DNA of 64,000 nt from an uncultured Clostridia bacterium (GTDB lineage Bacteria; Bacillota; Clostridia; TANB77; CAG-508). Position 1 is the first letter of the stretch; every line of letters begins with the position of its first letter. The stretch lies in NCBI GenBank assembly GCA_934167445.1, contig CAKPKJ010000006.1, forward strand, positions 1-64,000, read 5' to 3'. The position numbers and the translations under genes were made by a program. The notes under the pieces are model-generated. The model searched no databases and was not told where the DNA came from. It saw nothing but the letters and a program-made list of their open reading frames with translations. Positions 43,961 to 53,651 of the stretch are shown piece by piece.

Positions 43961-43996
43961 ATCACTCAAACAGATTATTTTTCTGTTTGAGTGATT
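43961..43996 (-). terminator. Hairpin between the beta-CASP and GH15 genes
   Basis: TCACTCAAACAG pairs perfectly with CTGTTTGAGTGA around a 9-base loop, 12 bp after the beta-CASP gene stop. There is no T-tract, so it may be an RNA-processing or stability element rather than a classical terminator. Confidence 0.55.
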
Positions 43997-44008
43997 CCTT
44001 TCTATTTT

Positions 44009-45658
44009 TTAACCTTCTATAACATTTAAAATTTGTTGTTCTAAGTCTTTTATCTTTTCGTTTATTCTAAACATATCCTCATCTCTTAAGTTTTTGTCAT
44101 CTACATCTTTTCTTACATATGAATCCATATCATCTATTTCATTTCTTAATTTTGATAGTCTCTCTAAAATTTCAACTCTTACTGTTTTATCTATTTTTCT
44201 TTCTATCTTATGTGTCATTTCTACATTGATGTTGTCTAGTTCATATGTTTCTCCAAATTCTGGTATTAATACTGGTATTTTTGTTTCTGTTTCAATTTTA
44301 TCTTTAAATACATCTTGAGAAGTTGGCTCTCCATGCACTAAAAAGATATGTTTTGGTTTCTGTATAAATGAATATATAAAATTCATTAATCCTTCTTGAT
44401 CGGCGTGTCCTGAATATCCTTCTATATATTCTATTCTAGCATTTACAGCAATTTCTTCTCCAAATATTTTTACTTTTTTTGCACCATTTACAATATCATA
44501 TCCTAATGTTCCTGGTGCTTGGTATCCAACAAAAAGAATTGTTGATTTTGGATTCCATAAATTATGTTTTAAATGGTGTTTTATTCTACCTACATCACAC
44601 ATCCCACTTGCTGATATTATAATACTTGGTCTTTCATCTTCGTTTAATGCTTTTGATTCATCTGCTGTTCTTGTAAATTGTAATCCTGGGAATTCAAGTG
44701 GATTATCACCTTTTAAAATTTCTTCTTTTACTTCTGGTTCAAATAGATTTGTATTTTCTCTAAAGACTTCTGTTGCAGATATTGCAAGTGGGCTATCAAC
44801 ATAAACAGAAGAATTCATTATTGTTTTATATTTTCTTTTAAATTCAACATCTTCTTTATGTTGTTCTTTTAGTTTATTTATTTCATATAATATCTCTTGT
44901 GTTCTTCCTACTGCAAATGATGGTATTACTACTGTTCCGCCATTATCTAATGTTTCAGACACTATATTTAAAAACATTTCAGCTTTTTCATTATTTTTCA
45001 TATGTAATCTGCTACCATATGTTGATTCCATAACTAAATTGTCTGCATCTTCTATCATTGTTGGAGAATCTAATAATGGGATGTCATTATTTCCTAAATC
45101 TCCTGAAAATACTGTTTTAGTTTTTTTACCATTTTCTTCTACCCAAACTTCTATAATGCTTGAACCTAGCATATGTCCCGCATCATTAAATCTTACATGT
45201 ATTTGTGGTGTTATTTCTATAATTTCATCATATTGAACAGGTTCAAATATTTCCAAACATTTTGCAGCTTCTTCTGCTGTATATAGTGGTGGTCGTTCTT
45301 TTTCGCCTTTTCTCATTCTTTTTCTGTTTTTCCATTCTGCTTCCATTTCTTGAATGTGTCCACTATCTGGTAACATTAAGGCACACAAGTCACAAGTTGC
45401 TTTATGTGCATATATTCTATTTCTAAATCCCTCATTGTATAGTTTTGGAATTCTTCCGGAGTGATCTATATGTGCATGTGTTAATAACATAAAGTCTATT
45501 CCTTTTGGATCATATTCAAATGGGTCTCCATTTCTTTCTTCTAGTTCTGCGTTACCTTGCCACATTCCACAATCTACTAAAAATTTTTTTCCTGCTGCTT
45601 CTACTAAATAGTTAGAACCTGTAACTGTTCTTGTTGCTCCTAAAAATGTTATTTTCAT
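44009..45658 (-). CDS. Beta-CASP metallo-beta-lactamase-fold RNA-processing protein
   Basis: A ribonuclease-type metallohydrolase of the YSH1/CPSF-like group. The 549-aa protein has the zinc signature LLTHAHIDHSGRIP (HxHxDH, about 55-65), SGDLGNNDIPLL, the beta-CASP insert with PSFAVGRTQEILYEI and IIISASGMCDVGRIKHHL, and the C-terminal LVHGEP His. An acidic C-terminal helix follows (about 490-549). No signal peptide, so it acts on RNA in the cytosol. The ATG follows AGGAGGAACTTT. It lies between a coiled-coil gene and the GH15 gene on the same strand. Confidence 0.9.
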   Translation of the reverse strand: MKITFLGATRTVTGSNYLVEAAGKKFLVDCGMWQGNAELEERNGDPFEYDPKGIDFMLLTHAHIDHSGRIPKLYNEGFRNRIYAHKATCDLCALMLPDSGHIQEMEAEWKNRKRMRKGEKERPPLYTAEEAAKCLEIFEPVQYDEIIEITPQIHVRFNDAGHMLGSSIIEVWVEENGKKTKTVFSGDLGNNDIPLLDSPTMIEDADNLVMESTYGSRLHMKNNEKAEMFLNIVSETLDNGGTVVIPSFAVGRTQEILYEINKLKEQHKEDVEFKRKYKTIMNSSVYVDSPLAISATEVFRENTNLFEPEVKEEILKGDNPLEFPGLQFTRTADESKALNEDERPSIIISASGMCDVGRIKHHLKHNLWNPKSTILFVGYQAPGTLGYDIVNGAKKVKIFGEEIAVNARIEYIEGYSGHADQEGLMNFIYSFIQKPKHIFLVHGEPTSQDVFKDKIETETKIPVLIPEFGETYELDNINVEMTHKIERKIDKTVRVEILERLSKLRNEIDDMDSYVRKDVDDKNLRDEDMFRINEKIKDLEQQILNVIEG

Positions 45659-45720
45659 AAAGTTCCTCCTTATATTTTAATATTTATATTCAATTAATAA
45701 AAACTTAATTTTTAATAGCT

Positions 45721-47334
45721 TTAGCAAAATATTTTTACTTTTTTATTAAATCTAATTGCTAAATCTTTGTTAATAAGTTTTTCTGAGTTCTCTAATTCAG
45801 CTTTTTCTTCTGTATTATTTCCGTCAAATACTTGAACTATATATTTAATATTATCATTTTCTTTGTCTTTTTCTTTAATTAATTTCACTTGAATTTCTTC
45901 TAAATTTGTACTTCTAGTTATAAATATATATCTTAAAAGTTGGTCATTAAACTCTTCTTGTTTTGATAATTTTTCTAACGCTTTTAATTTGTGTGATTTA
46001 TCTAAAATTTTCAATTCTAAGTTATGGTATTCACTTTGTAAACATTTTTCATCACTTACACTTTTCTCATAACTATATGGTAATACTGAATAATATCTAA
46101 AATCATATATAAGTTTTATAATTTCTGATTTTGTTGTACATTTTTCTACTTTTGTTTTCATACACTTCATAAATACTTTTTGCATTTCTTGTTTTATTTC
46201 AGCTATTTGCTTACTTAAGTTTTCAGTTTCTATTAGAGTTAAGCGTTTTTCTTTATTTTCCAATTCGTTCTTAATTCTTACATATTGTTTTGGTTTTAAT
46301 AATTCATTTAATTTGTTAAATTCTTCTAATTTTTCTTCTCTTTCTTTTGCCATTAATTGTGATAAAATTCTAATACTAAATATTTTTTCTTCTAATGGTA
46401 ACTTTTTGTTTCGTTGTTTATATTCGTTTTGTAACAAATTCTTATTGTTTATTGTTTCATCAATTTGCTTTATTTCGTCTGTTAATTTTTTCTTTTCTTT
46501 TGTAACGTTTTCCACAAATATTTTGTTGTCCTTCATTTTTTCTAATTTTTCTTCTATATCTTTTTTTAAATTGATATATTTTTCACGTTTTATTGGGTTG
46601 TATTTAATTTCTAATAATATTGAAATATCTTCTAATAATTTTATATATTTTTCTGATAATTCTTTTCCATATAATTCTTCCATTTTATTTTTAAATTTTT
46701 CCATATAGTCTATCATTATTTCTTTGTTATTTACCCAATTTTCCATAAATTTATTTCCAAGCAATATTAGAAGATTTTGATATATTAGATTATGGTCTAC
46801 ACTCTCAATTTCTTTTGATATGGTTGTCCATGAATATCCATTAAAATCTCTTAGTGGTTCTACAGAATTTATACAATTTCCTGTGTTGATTAAATCTGAT
46901 AATGTTTCACTAATTAAAAAATATCTATCTTGAATAATTTTATCTTTCTTAGATATTTTTGATATACAATACAGAACTTTTCTTTCTATGTTCTGACAAA
47001 TTATTCTTTTTTTTGTTTTTTCTACTAAAAAAGTTTTATTTCCAAGCATCTTGCTTTCTTCTGAATATGGTGTTACTAATTTTATGTCATCACAGTTTTC
47101 TCTTATTTCATCTATTATTTTTTCTATTATTTCTTCTTTGCTTTTTACATCTGGTTTTACTTTTTTATAGTCTTTGTATGATGTTTCTATTTTATATAAA
47201 ATGTTAAGGAGAAGGCTTTTAGTGCCTTCTGAAAAAGCTTTTTTCTCTAGCACACTTTCTAATGCATTGTTGTAATCTTTTTTTACAATTTTATCTATTA
47301 AGTTATCTATGTTATTTTCATTTTTCTTTTGCAT
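45721..47334 (-). CDS. Hypothetical coiled-coil protein (537 aa)
   Basis: Not recognised. No signal peptide or transmembrane segment. It is Lys/Glu/Asn-rich, and long heptad stretches span about 230-420 (YINLKKDIEEKLEKMKDN; KLTDEIKQIDETINNK; EIKQEMQKVFM). An N-terminal alpha-helical part includes LLNILYKIETSYKDYKK. The final 80 residues look globular, with RYIFITRSTNLEEIQVKLI and KDLAIRFNKKV. It lies between the REPIN-like copy and the beta-CASP gene. The ATG follows AAAGGAGAAGAAA, only about 10 bp from the repeat. A structural or regulatory role is possible; function unknown. Confidence 0.75.
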   Translation of the reverse strand: MQKKNENNIDNLIDKIVKKDYNNALESVLEKKAFSEGTKSLLLNILYKIETSYKDYKKVKPDVKSKEEIIEKIIDEIRENCDDIKLVTPYSEESKMLGNKTFLVEKTKKRIICQNIERKVLYCISKISKKDKIIQDRYFLISETLSDLINTGNCINSVEPLRDFNGYSWTTISKEIESVDHNLIYQNLLILLGNKFMENWVNNKEIMIDYMEKFKNKMEELYGKELSEKYIKLLEDISILLEIKYNPIKREKYINLKKDIEEKLEKMKDNKIFVENVTKEKKKLTDEIKQIDETINNKNLLQNEYKQRNKKLPLEEKIFSIRILSQLMAKEREEKLEEFNKLNELLKPKQYVRIKNELENKEKRLTLIETENLSKQIAEIKQEMQKVFMKCMKTKVEKCTTKSEIIKLIYDFRYYSVLPYSYEKSVSDEKCLQSEYHNLELKILDKSHKLKALEKLSKQEEFNDQLLRYIFITRSTNLEEIQVKLIKEKDKENDNIKYIVQVFDGNNTEEKAELENSEKLINKDLAIRFNKKVKIFC

Positions 47335-47351
47335 TTTCTTCTCCTTTCCTG

Positions 47352-47460
47352 ATGATTTTGGGGACGGAGCAAAAAATCATAACTAAATTCAACTCCCATT
47401 AAATAATTAATTTCTTATAATAATCTGGTGCATGATTTTTTGCTCCGTCCCCAAAATCAT
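47352..47460. repeat. REPIN-like element, copy 2 (109 bp)
   Basis: Left arm ATGATTTTGGGGACGGAGC plus AAAAAATCAT (47352-47380) and the reverse-complement right arm (47431-47460). The interior differs from copy 1 except for TTAAATAA-type runs and an ATAATCT next to the right arm. It occupies the gap between ftsK and the coiled-coil gene, again within 20 bp of a ribosome site and about 12 bp after a stop codon. Confidence 0.88.
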
Positions 47461-47471
47461 GCCCCAAAATT

Positions 47472-49910
47472 TTAAGTTTCTTCTTTTGTACTCATTTTTA
47501 ATTCATTTAATCTATCTAAAGTCATCAATACTTCTCTTGGCTTACTACCTTGATATCCAGAAATTACTCCTCTTTCTTCCATTTGGTCTATAATTCTTCC
47601 TGCTCTTGCATAACCAACTTTAAATCTTCTTTGAATAAATGAAGTTGATGCTTGTCCTGTTTCTACAACTGTTTGAATTGCATCCATCAAAAATGGATCA
47701 GTGTCGTCATCTTCTGCTTGTTCTGCTGCTAATTCTTTATCTGATTTGTTACTATTTTCTATACTTTCTAAGATATCTTCACTATATGTTGCTGTTCCAT
47801 TTGATTTTATGAAATCTACTATTTTTTCTACTTCATCATCTGAAACAAAGGCACCTTGTATTCTTGATGGTTTTGGAGCTCCTGATGGGAAGAATAACAT
47901 ATCTCCTTTTCCTAAAAGTTTTTCTGCTCCAACACTGTCTAAAATTGTTCTTGAGTCTACTTGTGAAGATACTGCAAATGCTATTCTTGATGGTACATTT
48001 GCTTTAATTAATCCTGTAATTACATCAACAGAAGGTCTTTGTGTTGCAATTACTAAATGCATTCCTGCAGCTCTTGCTTTTTGTGCTAAACGGCATATTG
48101 CATCTTCAACATCGTTTTTAGCAACCATCATTAAATCTGCTAACTCGTCTATAATGATTACTATTTGTGGTAATTTTCCTGCTTCATTTTCTTTTTCTAT
48201 TGCTTTGTTATATCCTTTTAAATCTCTAACACCTTTGCTCGCAAATTTATTGTATCTATCATCCATCTCTTGTACTGCCCAAGCTAATGCTCCTGCTGCT
48301 TTTCTTGGATCTGTAACTACTGGAATCAATAGATGTGGAATTCCATTATATACAGATAATTCAACTACTTTAGGGTCTACCATTACAAATTTTACTTCAC
48401 TTGGTTTTGCATTATAAATTATACTTGTTATTATTGTATTTATACATACACTTTTACCAGAACCTGTTGAACCTGCAATTAATACGTGTGGCATTTTTCC
48501 TATATCTGCTAATTGAACATTTCCTGCTACATCTTTTCCAAGTCCTACTGTTAATTTTGATTTATTACTTTTAAATTCGTCACTATCTAATATTTCTCTA
48601 AAATGCACTACTTCTTTTTCTTTATTTGGCACTTCTATTCCGACTGCTTGTTTTCCTGGTATAGGAGCTTCAATTCTTATTGTTTCTGCTGCTAAATTTA
48701 ATGCTATGTCATCTGCTAAATTAGCTATTTTACTAACTCTTACACCTTCTGCTGGTTTTAGTTCATATCTTGTAATTGCCGGACCTACTGATACATTTTC
48801 AACTTTTGCGGATACGCCAAAACTATATAATGTTTTTTGTAATCTTGTGGCTGTATCTGTAAGGGCTTTTGCACCACCACGCAATGTTTTTTTGGTTGGC
48901 TTGCTTAGTAATTCTACTGGTGGATATTCATAATGTTCATCTTCAACTACTTGTGCGTGTTCTAGTTGTAATACTGCTTTTTTCTTTTCTTCTTTTTGTT
49001 CTTCAACATCCTTGAATAAATTGTTTTCTAAAACATCTGGCTCCATTACTTCCTTTTTGAATTTTCCTTGTCTTTTTGTTTCTTTAGTTAATGGTTCTAT
49101 ATCATCATTTGAATGATCATATTTTTTTAACCCTGTTTTACCTGTTTCGCCATCAATAATTCTTCCCCCAAAATTAATTTTTATTTGGTTCTCCATAGGA
49201 TTTTTTTCTTCTTGTTGCTGTATTTTTGCCAATTCAATTTGAGCTCTTCTTTCTTCTCTTTGTCTTTTTCTTCTTTGTGCTGGTGTTTCTACTTCTTCTT
49301 TTTGTTCTTTTTGCTCTTTAGCCATTTGTTGTTTTCTTTCAAATCTTTCTTCTCTTTTATCTTCTATCCTATCCATTATATTATTTATAATTTCTGATGG
49401 ATTTATTCCAAATGCAAATACTAATAGAATAATTGCCATACCTGTGCAAAAAATTATTGCTCCAACAATTCCTAATAATTTTACAAGTGCAACAGCTCCT
49501 ACTGCTCCTACAACTCCTCCACCCTTACTTTGTGCTCCATAATTGTATGCATCTTGTACAACATCTCCTATTTCTTTGTTTGCTTGTAGTTCTCCAGCTG
49601 ATACTTGAAATACGCTAAATACGATTGCTAGGCTTACTATTGCAACTCCATATTGTATCAATTTTGCAGTTATTTCTTCTCTTCCTTCTGAAGCTAGCTT
49701 TATTGCAATAGCAAATGTACCGATGGGTAATACATATTGCATTATTCCTATAACTCCGCCAAATATTTGGTTAAGCTCCATTCCCACTATTCCAGATTTG
49801 GTATATATTAAAACGCCTAAAAGAACACTAAGTAATATTAGTGCTACCACTGTTATATCCAATTTTGATGTTGTCTTTTTCTTCTTATATCTTCTTTTTT
49901 TCTTTGCCAT
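47472..49910 (-). CDS. ftsK: DNA translocase FtsK/SpoIIIE
   Basis: A septum-localised ATP-driven DNA pump that clears the chromosome through the closing septum, and in spore formers packs it into the forespore. The 812-aa protein has about four N-terminal membrane helices (about 18-165), a charged linker (about 185-320), the RecA-like motor with Walker [13 protein letters not shown] and Walker [12 protein letters not shown], and the C-terminal gamma winged helix ([19 protein letters not shown]) that reads polarity sequences. The ATG follows AAGGGATGG. It lies at the end of the division gene cluster. Confidence 0.95.
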   Translation of the reverse strand: MAKKKRRYKKKKTTSKLDITVVALILLSVLLGVLIYTKSGIVGMELNQIFGGVIGIMQYVLPIGTFAIAIKLASEGREEITAKLIQYGVAIVSLAIVFSVFQVSAGELQANKEIGDVVQDAYNYGAQSKGGGVVGAVGAVALVKLLGIVGAIIFCTGMAIILLVFAFGINPSEIINNIMDRIEDKREERFERKQQMAKEQKEQKEEVETPAQRRKRQREERRAQIELAKIQQQEEKNPMENQIKINFGGRIIDGETGKTGLKKYDHSNDDIEPLTKETKRQGKFKKEVMEPDVLENNLFKDVEEQKEEKKKAVLQLEHAQVVEDEHYEYPPVELLSKPTKKTLRGGAKALTDTATRLQKTLYSFGVSAKVENVSVGPAITRYELKPAEGVRVSKIANLADDIALNLAAETIRIEAPIPGKQAVGIEVPNKEKEVVHFREILDSDEFKSNKSKLTVGLGKDVAGNVQLADIGKMPHVLIAGSTGSGKSVCINTIITSIIYNAKPSEVKFVMVDPKVVELSVYNGIPHLLIPVVTDPRKAAGALAWAVQEMDDRYNKFASKGVRDLKGYNKAIEKENEAGKLPQIVIIIDELADLMMVAKNDVEDAICRLAQKARAAGMHLVIATQRPSVDVITGLIKANVPSRIAFAVSSQVDSRTILDSVGAEKLLGKGDMLFFPSGAPKPSRIQGAFVSDDEVEKIVDFIKSNGTATYSEDILESIENSNKSDKELAAEQAEDDDTDPFLMDAIQTVVETGQASTSFIQRRFKVGYARAGRIIDQMEERGVISGYQGSKPREVLMTLDRLNELKMSTKEET

Positions 49911-49932
49911 TATTTTACCATCCCTTAATTAA

Positions 49933-49984
49933 AAAAGTCAGATTCCAAAAGTCTTTTGTGTTTGACTTCTGGCCTCTGACTTTT
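49933..49984 (-). terminator. Terminator between the 167-aa gene and ftsK
   Basis: AAAAGTCAGA pairs with TCTGACTTTT, and the inner AAGTC/GACTT arms extend the stem. It is followed by TTAATT on the minus strand. Confidence 0.75.
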
Positions 49985-49992
49985 GTTAGTTT

Positions 49993-50496
49993 CTATTCTA
50001 ATTCTTTTCTACTATTTTCAATTGTCTTTATTGTATCTTCTAATGATATTTGCATTAGATTTAATGCTTCTGAAATATTCTTTCCTAATTTGTTTAAAGT
50101 ATCATTTAAAACTGTTTCTGTACTTTCAAGAATACTATCTGCATATTCTTTAGTTCCTTTAGAGATTTCTCTTGACATTTCGTTTGCTGTTTCTATTATT
50201 TCAGCTTTTTGATCATATGCTTTTCTTGTTATTTCATGTTCATCTATCATTGATATTATTCTGTTTTCTGCTTCTTTTACAATTCCATCTGCTTCTTTTT
50301 GGGCTTCAACCAATATACGTTGTCTTTCTTCCTTTACCCATTTTGCTTGTTTTAATTCATCTGGAAGCTTTATTCTAATTTCTTTTATCAACTCTAGCAT
50401 TTCTTCCTTATCTACAATTCCTTTTGCTGTGAATGGTAAATTTCTGCTATTTTCCAATAAGTCTTCTAAAGTTTCTAATAATGTAAATATTTCCAT
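49993..50496 (-). CDS. Coiled-coil protein next to rsmD (167 aa)
   Basis: A soluble, mostly helical protein. Its Glu/Ala/Lys-rich middle (RQRILVEAQKEADGIVKEA) resembles V-type ATPase E/H subunits and DivIVA-like filaments, and databases often label such proteins as ATPase subunits. There is no ATPase partner gene here. The N-terminal TLLETLEDLLENSRNLPF and KEEMLELIKEIRIKLP are conserved in clostridial proteins that sit between rsmD/coaD and cell-cycle genes, so a division-related or DNA-linked role is the better guess. It starts 22 bp after rsmD. Confidence 0.65.
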   Translation of the reverse strand: MEIFTLLETLEDLLENSRNLPFTAKGIVDKEEMLELIKEIRIKLPDELKQAKWVKEERQRILVEAQKEADGIVKEAENRIISMIDEHEITRKAYDQKAEIIETANEMSREISKGTKEYADSILESTETVLNDTLNKLGKNISEALNLMQISLEDTIKTIENSRKELE

Positions 50497-50518
50497 GGTT
50501 TTACCCCTTTCTTTAATC

Positions 50519-51064
50519 TCATTTTTCTAAAAAAACGAGATGTACGCGACCATACCTTCTACGATTTACTATTTCTATTTCTAATTTTTCTATTTGTTTT
50601 ATAATTCTTTCTTCTTCATCTGTTTCAATTATTATTGTTCCTTTTTCATTAAGTAGGTTATTCTTTAAAATTAGCTTTGTTGCTTCATACGCAAAATCTG
50701 TTTTATATGGTGGATCAATATAAATAATATCAAATTTTTCGTTTATTGTATTTAATAAATTTTCATATGAATTCTCATATAGTTTAACTTTATCTTCCAA
50801 ATGTGTTTTTTCTATATTCTTTTTAATTATGCTAATTGCAGCTTTATTTTTTTCACAAAGTATTGTTTTTTTCGCCCCTCTGCTTGCTGCTTCTAGTCCA
50901 ATTGCTCCACTCCCAGAAAACAAATCTAAAAATGTGCATTCTGGCACTTGGTTTTGTATTATATTAAATAAGGATTCTTTAACTCTATCTAATGTTGGTC
51001 GTGTTGTACTACCTTCTAATGAATAAAGTTTTATACCTCTTGCTTTTCCACTTATAATTCTCAT
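50519..51064 (-). CDS. rsmD: 16S rRNA (guanine966-N2)-methyltransferase RsmD
   Basis: Methylates G966 of 16S rRNA during small-subunit assembly. The 181-aa protein has the family layout: MRIISGKARGIKL at the N-terminus, TRPTLDRVKESLFNII, the SAM-binding FLDLFSGSGAIGLEAASRG and the catalytic IIYIDPPYKTDF (DPPY). It ends with RRYGRVHLVFLEK. The promoter TTGACC (51112-51117) and TAAAAT (51089-51094), spacer 17 bp, lies directly upstream. The next gene downstream follows within 22 bp. Confidence 0.94.
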   Translation of the reverse strand: MRIISGKARGIKLYSLEGSTTRPTLDRVKESLFNIIQNQVPECTFLDLFSGSGAIGLEAASRGAKKTILCEKNKAAISIIKKNIEKTHLEDKVKLYENSYENLLNTINEKFDIIYIDPPYKTDFAYEATKLILKNNLLNEKGTIIIETDEEERIIKQIEKLEIEIVNRRRYGRVHLVFLEK

Positions 51065-51088
51065 ATTTCTTCCTCGTATGATATTAAT

Positions 51089-51117
51089 ATTTTATTCTTT
51101 TTTCAACTAATGGTCAA
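51089..51117 (-). promoter_or_regulatory. Probable rsmD promoter
   Basis: TTGACC (51112-51117) and TAAAAT (51089-51094) with a 17-bp spacer, minus strand, in the gap after the divIVA terminator. Confidence 0.7.
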
Positions 51118-51217
51118 TAGTATTAATATAATTGTAATATACATTTAACAGTTCTGTAACATATTTTAGATTATAGTTTTATATAATATGAAAGTTTCAT
51201 TTTACTATTATATAAAA

Positions 51218-51242
51218 AAGCTATCTTTTACAGATAGCTTTT
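51218..51242 (-). terminator. Terminator after divIVA
   Basis: AAAGCTATCT pairs with AGATAGCTTT around a 5-base loop and continues into TTTTATAT on the minus strand. Confidence 0.9.
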
Positions 51243-51259
51243 GTCTTTGGTATTTGGAA

Positions 51260-51718
51260 CTATATATTATCATCTTTGTTTACATCTTTTAATAATTCTA
51301 ATTGTGATATTAAAAGTGATTCCATTTTTGCTTTATATATATCAAATTGTTTTTTTACATCTTCTAATTCTTTTGTTTTTGAAATTATTTCACTATCTAG
51401 AGCATCAACTCTTTTTTGAGCATTTCCTTTTGCTTCACTTACTATTTGGTCTGCTTGTTTTTGAGCTACATTTTTTATATCTTCTGCTGTAGTTTGTGCC
51501 ATAACTAATGTGTTTTGTAAAGTTGCTTCTATACTTTTATAATGTTCTAAACTTTTATTCAATTCATCTACTTTAGTACGTAATTCAGATACTTCTTTAT
51601 AATTTTTTGAATAATCTGCTGTTAAATCATCTAAAAAATCATCTACTTCATCTACACTATATCCATTCATCATTTGCTTTGCGAATTTTTTATTTTCTAT
51701 ATCTAATGGTGTAATCAT
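51260..51718 (-). CDS. divIVA: Septum site-determining protein DivIVA
   Basis: A pole- and septum-binding scaffold. The 152-aa protein has the N-terminal membrane-curvature domain (MITPLDIENKKFAKQMMNGY, then SVDEVDDFLDDL) typical of DivIVA, a linker, and a coiled coil (about 35-140). It lacks the long C-terminal extension of some homologues. It lies 27 bp after sepF, the usual order in this group. Likely co-transcribed with sepF from the promoter at 52289-52317. Confidence 0.93.
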   Translation of the reverse strand: MITPLDIENKKFAKQMMNGYSVDEVDDFLDDLTADYSKNYKEVSELRTKVDELNKSLEHYKSIEATLQNTLVMAQTTAEDIKNVAQKQADQIVSEAKGNAQKRVDALDSEIISKTKELEDVKKQFDIYKAKMESLLISQLELLKDVNKDDNI

Positions 51719-51745
51719 TATTATATTTCCTCCTTATGGATATTA

Positions 51746-52246
51746 TTAGTTAACTCCATTATTTTTTAACCAAGAAACTGAAAGTTTATTTTTCATTTCT
51801 TCTCTTGCCATTTCATTTGTTATTTCATAGTTTGATGGTGCTGCTAAAAAGATAGAATTTGATACTTTTTGGATATATCCATCTAGTGCATAAACTCCAC
51901 CACTAACAAAATCAACAATTCTTCTTGCAACATCTTTATTTACATATTCAAGATTAATAATTACTGATTTTTTTTCTTTTAAGAAAGAACAAATTTCATC
52001 TGATTGTTCAAATGTTGTTGGTTGTGATATAACCATTTTTATTGCATTTGCATTTGATTGTGGCATAGCAACAACTTTATTATTGTTTTTTCTTCCTCCA
52101 AATAATTGTTTTTTATTTTCTTCTTGGTATTTATCTTCATCTTCTTCGTTTTCGTATCCATATACATCTTCATCTTCATATGGATCTTGATCTGCTGTAT
52201 CCATTCCAAATAAATCCCAAACCTTGTTCATTAATGCTCCTGACAT
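51746..52246 (-). CDS. sepF: Cell division protein SepF
   Basis: Anchors FtsZ filaments to the membrane. The 166-aa protein has an N-terminal amphipathic helix (about 1-13, MSGALMNKVWDLFGM), an acidic linker (DQDPYEDEDVYGYENEE) and the conserved C-terminal SepF domain (KMVISQPTTFEQSDEICSFL, VINLEYVNKDVARRIVDFVSGG, and FLAAPSNYEI). The ATG follows TAGGAGGTTTTTTT, and the promoter lies about 45-70 bp upstream. Confidence 0.95.
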   Translation of the reverse strand: MSGALMNKVWDLFGMDTADQDPYEDEDVYGYENEEDEDKYQEENKKQLFGGRKNNNKVVAMPQSNANAIKMVISQPTTFEQSDEICSFLKEKKSVIINLEYVNKDVARRIVDFVSGGVYALDGYIQKVSNSIFLAAPSNYEITNEMAREEMKNKLSVSWLKNNGVN

Positions 52247-52288
52247 AAAAAAACCTCCTAAATTACTTCCTTTGTTATTTACTTTCTA

Positions 52289-52317
52289 AGTATCTACTTT
52301 TTTTTCACAAATGTCAA
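52289..52317 (-). promoter_or_regulatory. Probable sepF promoter
   Basis: TTGACA (52312-52317) and GATACT (52289-52294), spacer 17 bp, on the minus strand upstream of sepF-divIVA. Confidence 0.7.
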
Positions 52318-52370
52318 CATTTTTTATGAATGTTATTATTTTTTAATATTTTTGTAATATTATTGTAACA

Positions 52371-53651
52371 TTATTTTATTTTGCTCAAATCTGGATTAAT
52401 TAAAATTTCGTCATATAGTGTAATCTTCTTATAACTTGAAATTTCAGCATTTGATAGCCCTAATTTTTTTAGTTCTTCTGCTGTATATGTATCTACTATC
52501 GAATACTTATCACCTTGTTTTTTTACTTTTACTAAAATTTTGCTTAAATATCCAGCTCTGTTTCTTATTACATAATTTAAATTATTTTCTTGTACGATTG
52601 CCTGATTAGGCACTTTTAATCCTGATGCACTCCACCAAATTAAATCAAATGTAATTTTTCTATAATTTATTAGTTCTTCAATTTGTTTTTGCACTTTTAG
52701 TATTATTACTCTTTCTTGATTTTCTTCTTCTATTATATTTGTAATTTCTGCTTGTATTTCTGCATTATTTGACAATCTTACTTTTACCTTATCGCCAACT
52801 TTAGCGTTTTTAGCCTCTTCTGAGCCACTAATTGTTGCTATATAACATTCAAAATTATCTATCACTTTACCACATTCTTCGTTTGATGCAACAATTTTGC
52901 CTGTATTTAAGTTTAAATTTTCTAAATATTCTTTATTTAATGACCCAAAATTGTCTGGTGTTAACGTATCTTCTAGCCCATCAACTCTATATGATACAAT
53001 GCCACTCATAGGTGCTTTTACATATTCAGCTCCAGAATTTAAATCTGTTTCATATTTTTTTCTTTCATCTATCAATTTTCTTAAATATGAGCCTTGCGGA
53101 CTAGCTTCTCCGGCTATTTTGGCTTTTTTAGTAACTAAACTATCAATTTCTTTTTTATATTCTGATAATTTAGATAAATCTGTTATTTTATTTATATTTT
53201 GTAATTTTTCATCTATTTGATTTTCTAAAATTTTAGCGTCAGAACTAAATGTATTATTCGATTCAGACATAGCTTCTTGTATTTTTGTATCTAATTCAGA
53301 TATTTTTTGTTTCAAATTCTCTTCATTATTGCTGTAATATCTAAATATGTTCTCATTTGCAGCCGCTCTTGAACCTTCCCCTATTATTTGTTCCATTCCA
53401 TTTTTATAATTTTCGCCTTTTACTACCTTTTCATTTCTAATTACATACCCTATATCTGTTTCTTCTTTATATAGTTTTCCATTTTCTACAGTAAACACAT
53501 TTGTTGGTTGTTTTATTAAGAGATAAATAACATATGACAAATATATAAGCAAAATAACTCCTGCAATATATATACTAACAGTCTTTTTTTTGTTTTTTAT
53601 CTTTTTATTTTTTACTTTTATTTCTTCTTCCTTTTCCAATTTTGTATTCAA
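52371..53651 (-). CDS. HlyD-family-like membrane fusion protein near sepF
   Basis: A 426-aa single-pass membrane protein. It has a Lys-rich cytoplasmic tail, one helix (about 27-47), then an extracellular alpha-helical hairpin (about 105-200) between two lipoyl-like beta segments (YVKAPMSGIVSYRVDGLE). The C-terminal part has a beta-barrel-like domain (KVGDKVKVRLSNNAEIQAEI). This resembles HlyD adaptors, but no ABC transporter is adjacent; clostridial genomes commonly carry this gene beside sepF. It starts with TTG in a TTGA overlap with the stop of miaA, so it is translationally coupled. Confidence 0.8.
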   Translation of the reverse strand: MNTKLEKEEEIKVKNKKIKNKKKTVSIYIAGVILLIYLSYVIYLLIKQPTNVFTVENGKLYKEETDIGYVIRNEKVVKGENYKNGMEQIIGEGSRAAANENIFRYYSNNEENLKQKISELDTKIQEAMSESNNTFSSDAKILENQIDEKLQNINKITDLSKLSEYKKEIDSLVTKKAKIAGEASPQGSYLRKLIDERKKYETDLNSGAEYVKAPMSGIVSYRVDGLEDTLTPDNFGSLNKEYLENLNLNTGKIVASNEECGKVIDNFECYIATISGSEEAKNAKVGDKVKVRLSNNAEIQAEITNIIEEENQERVIILKVQKQIEELINYRKITFDLIWWSASGLKVPNQAIVQENNLNYVIRNRAGYLSKILVKVKKQGDKYSIVDTYTAEELKKLGLSNAEISSYKKITLYDEILINPDLSKIK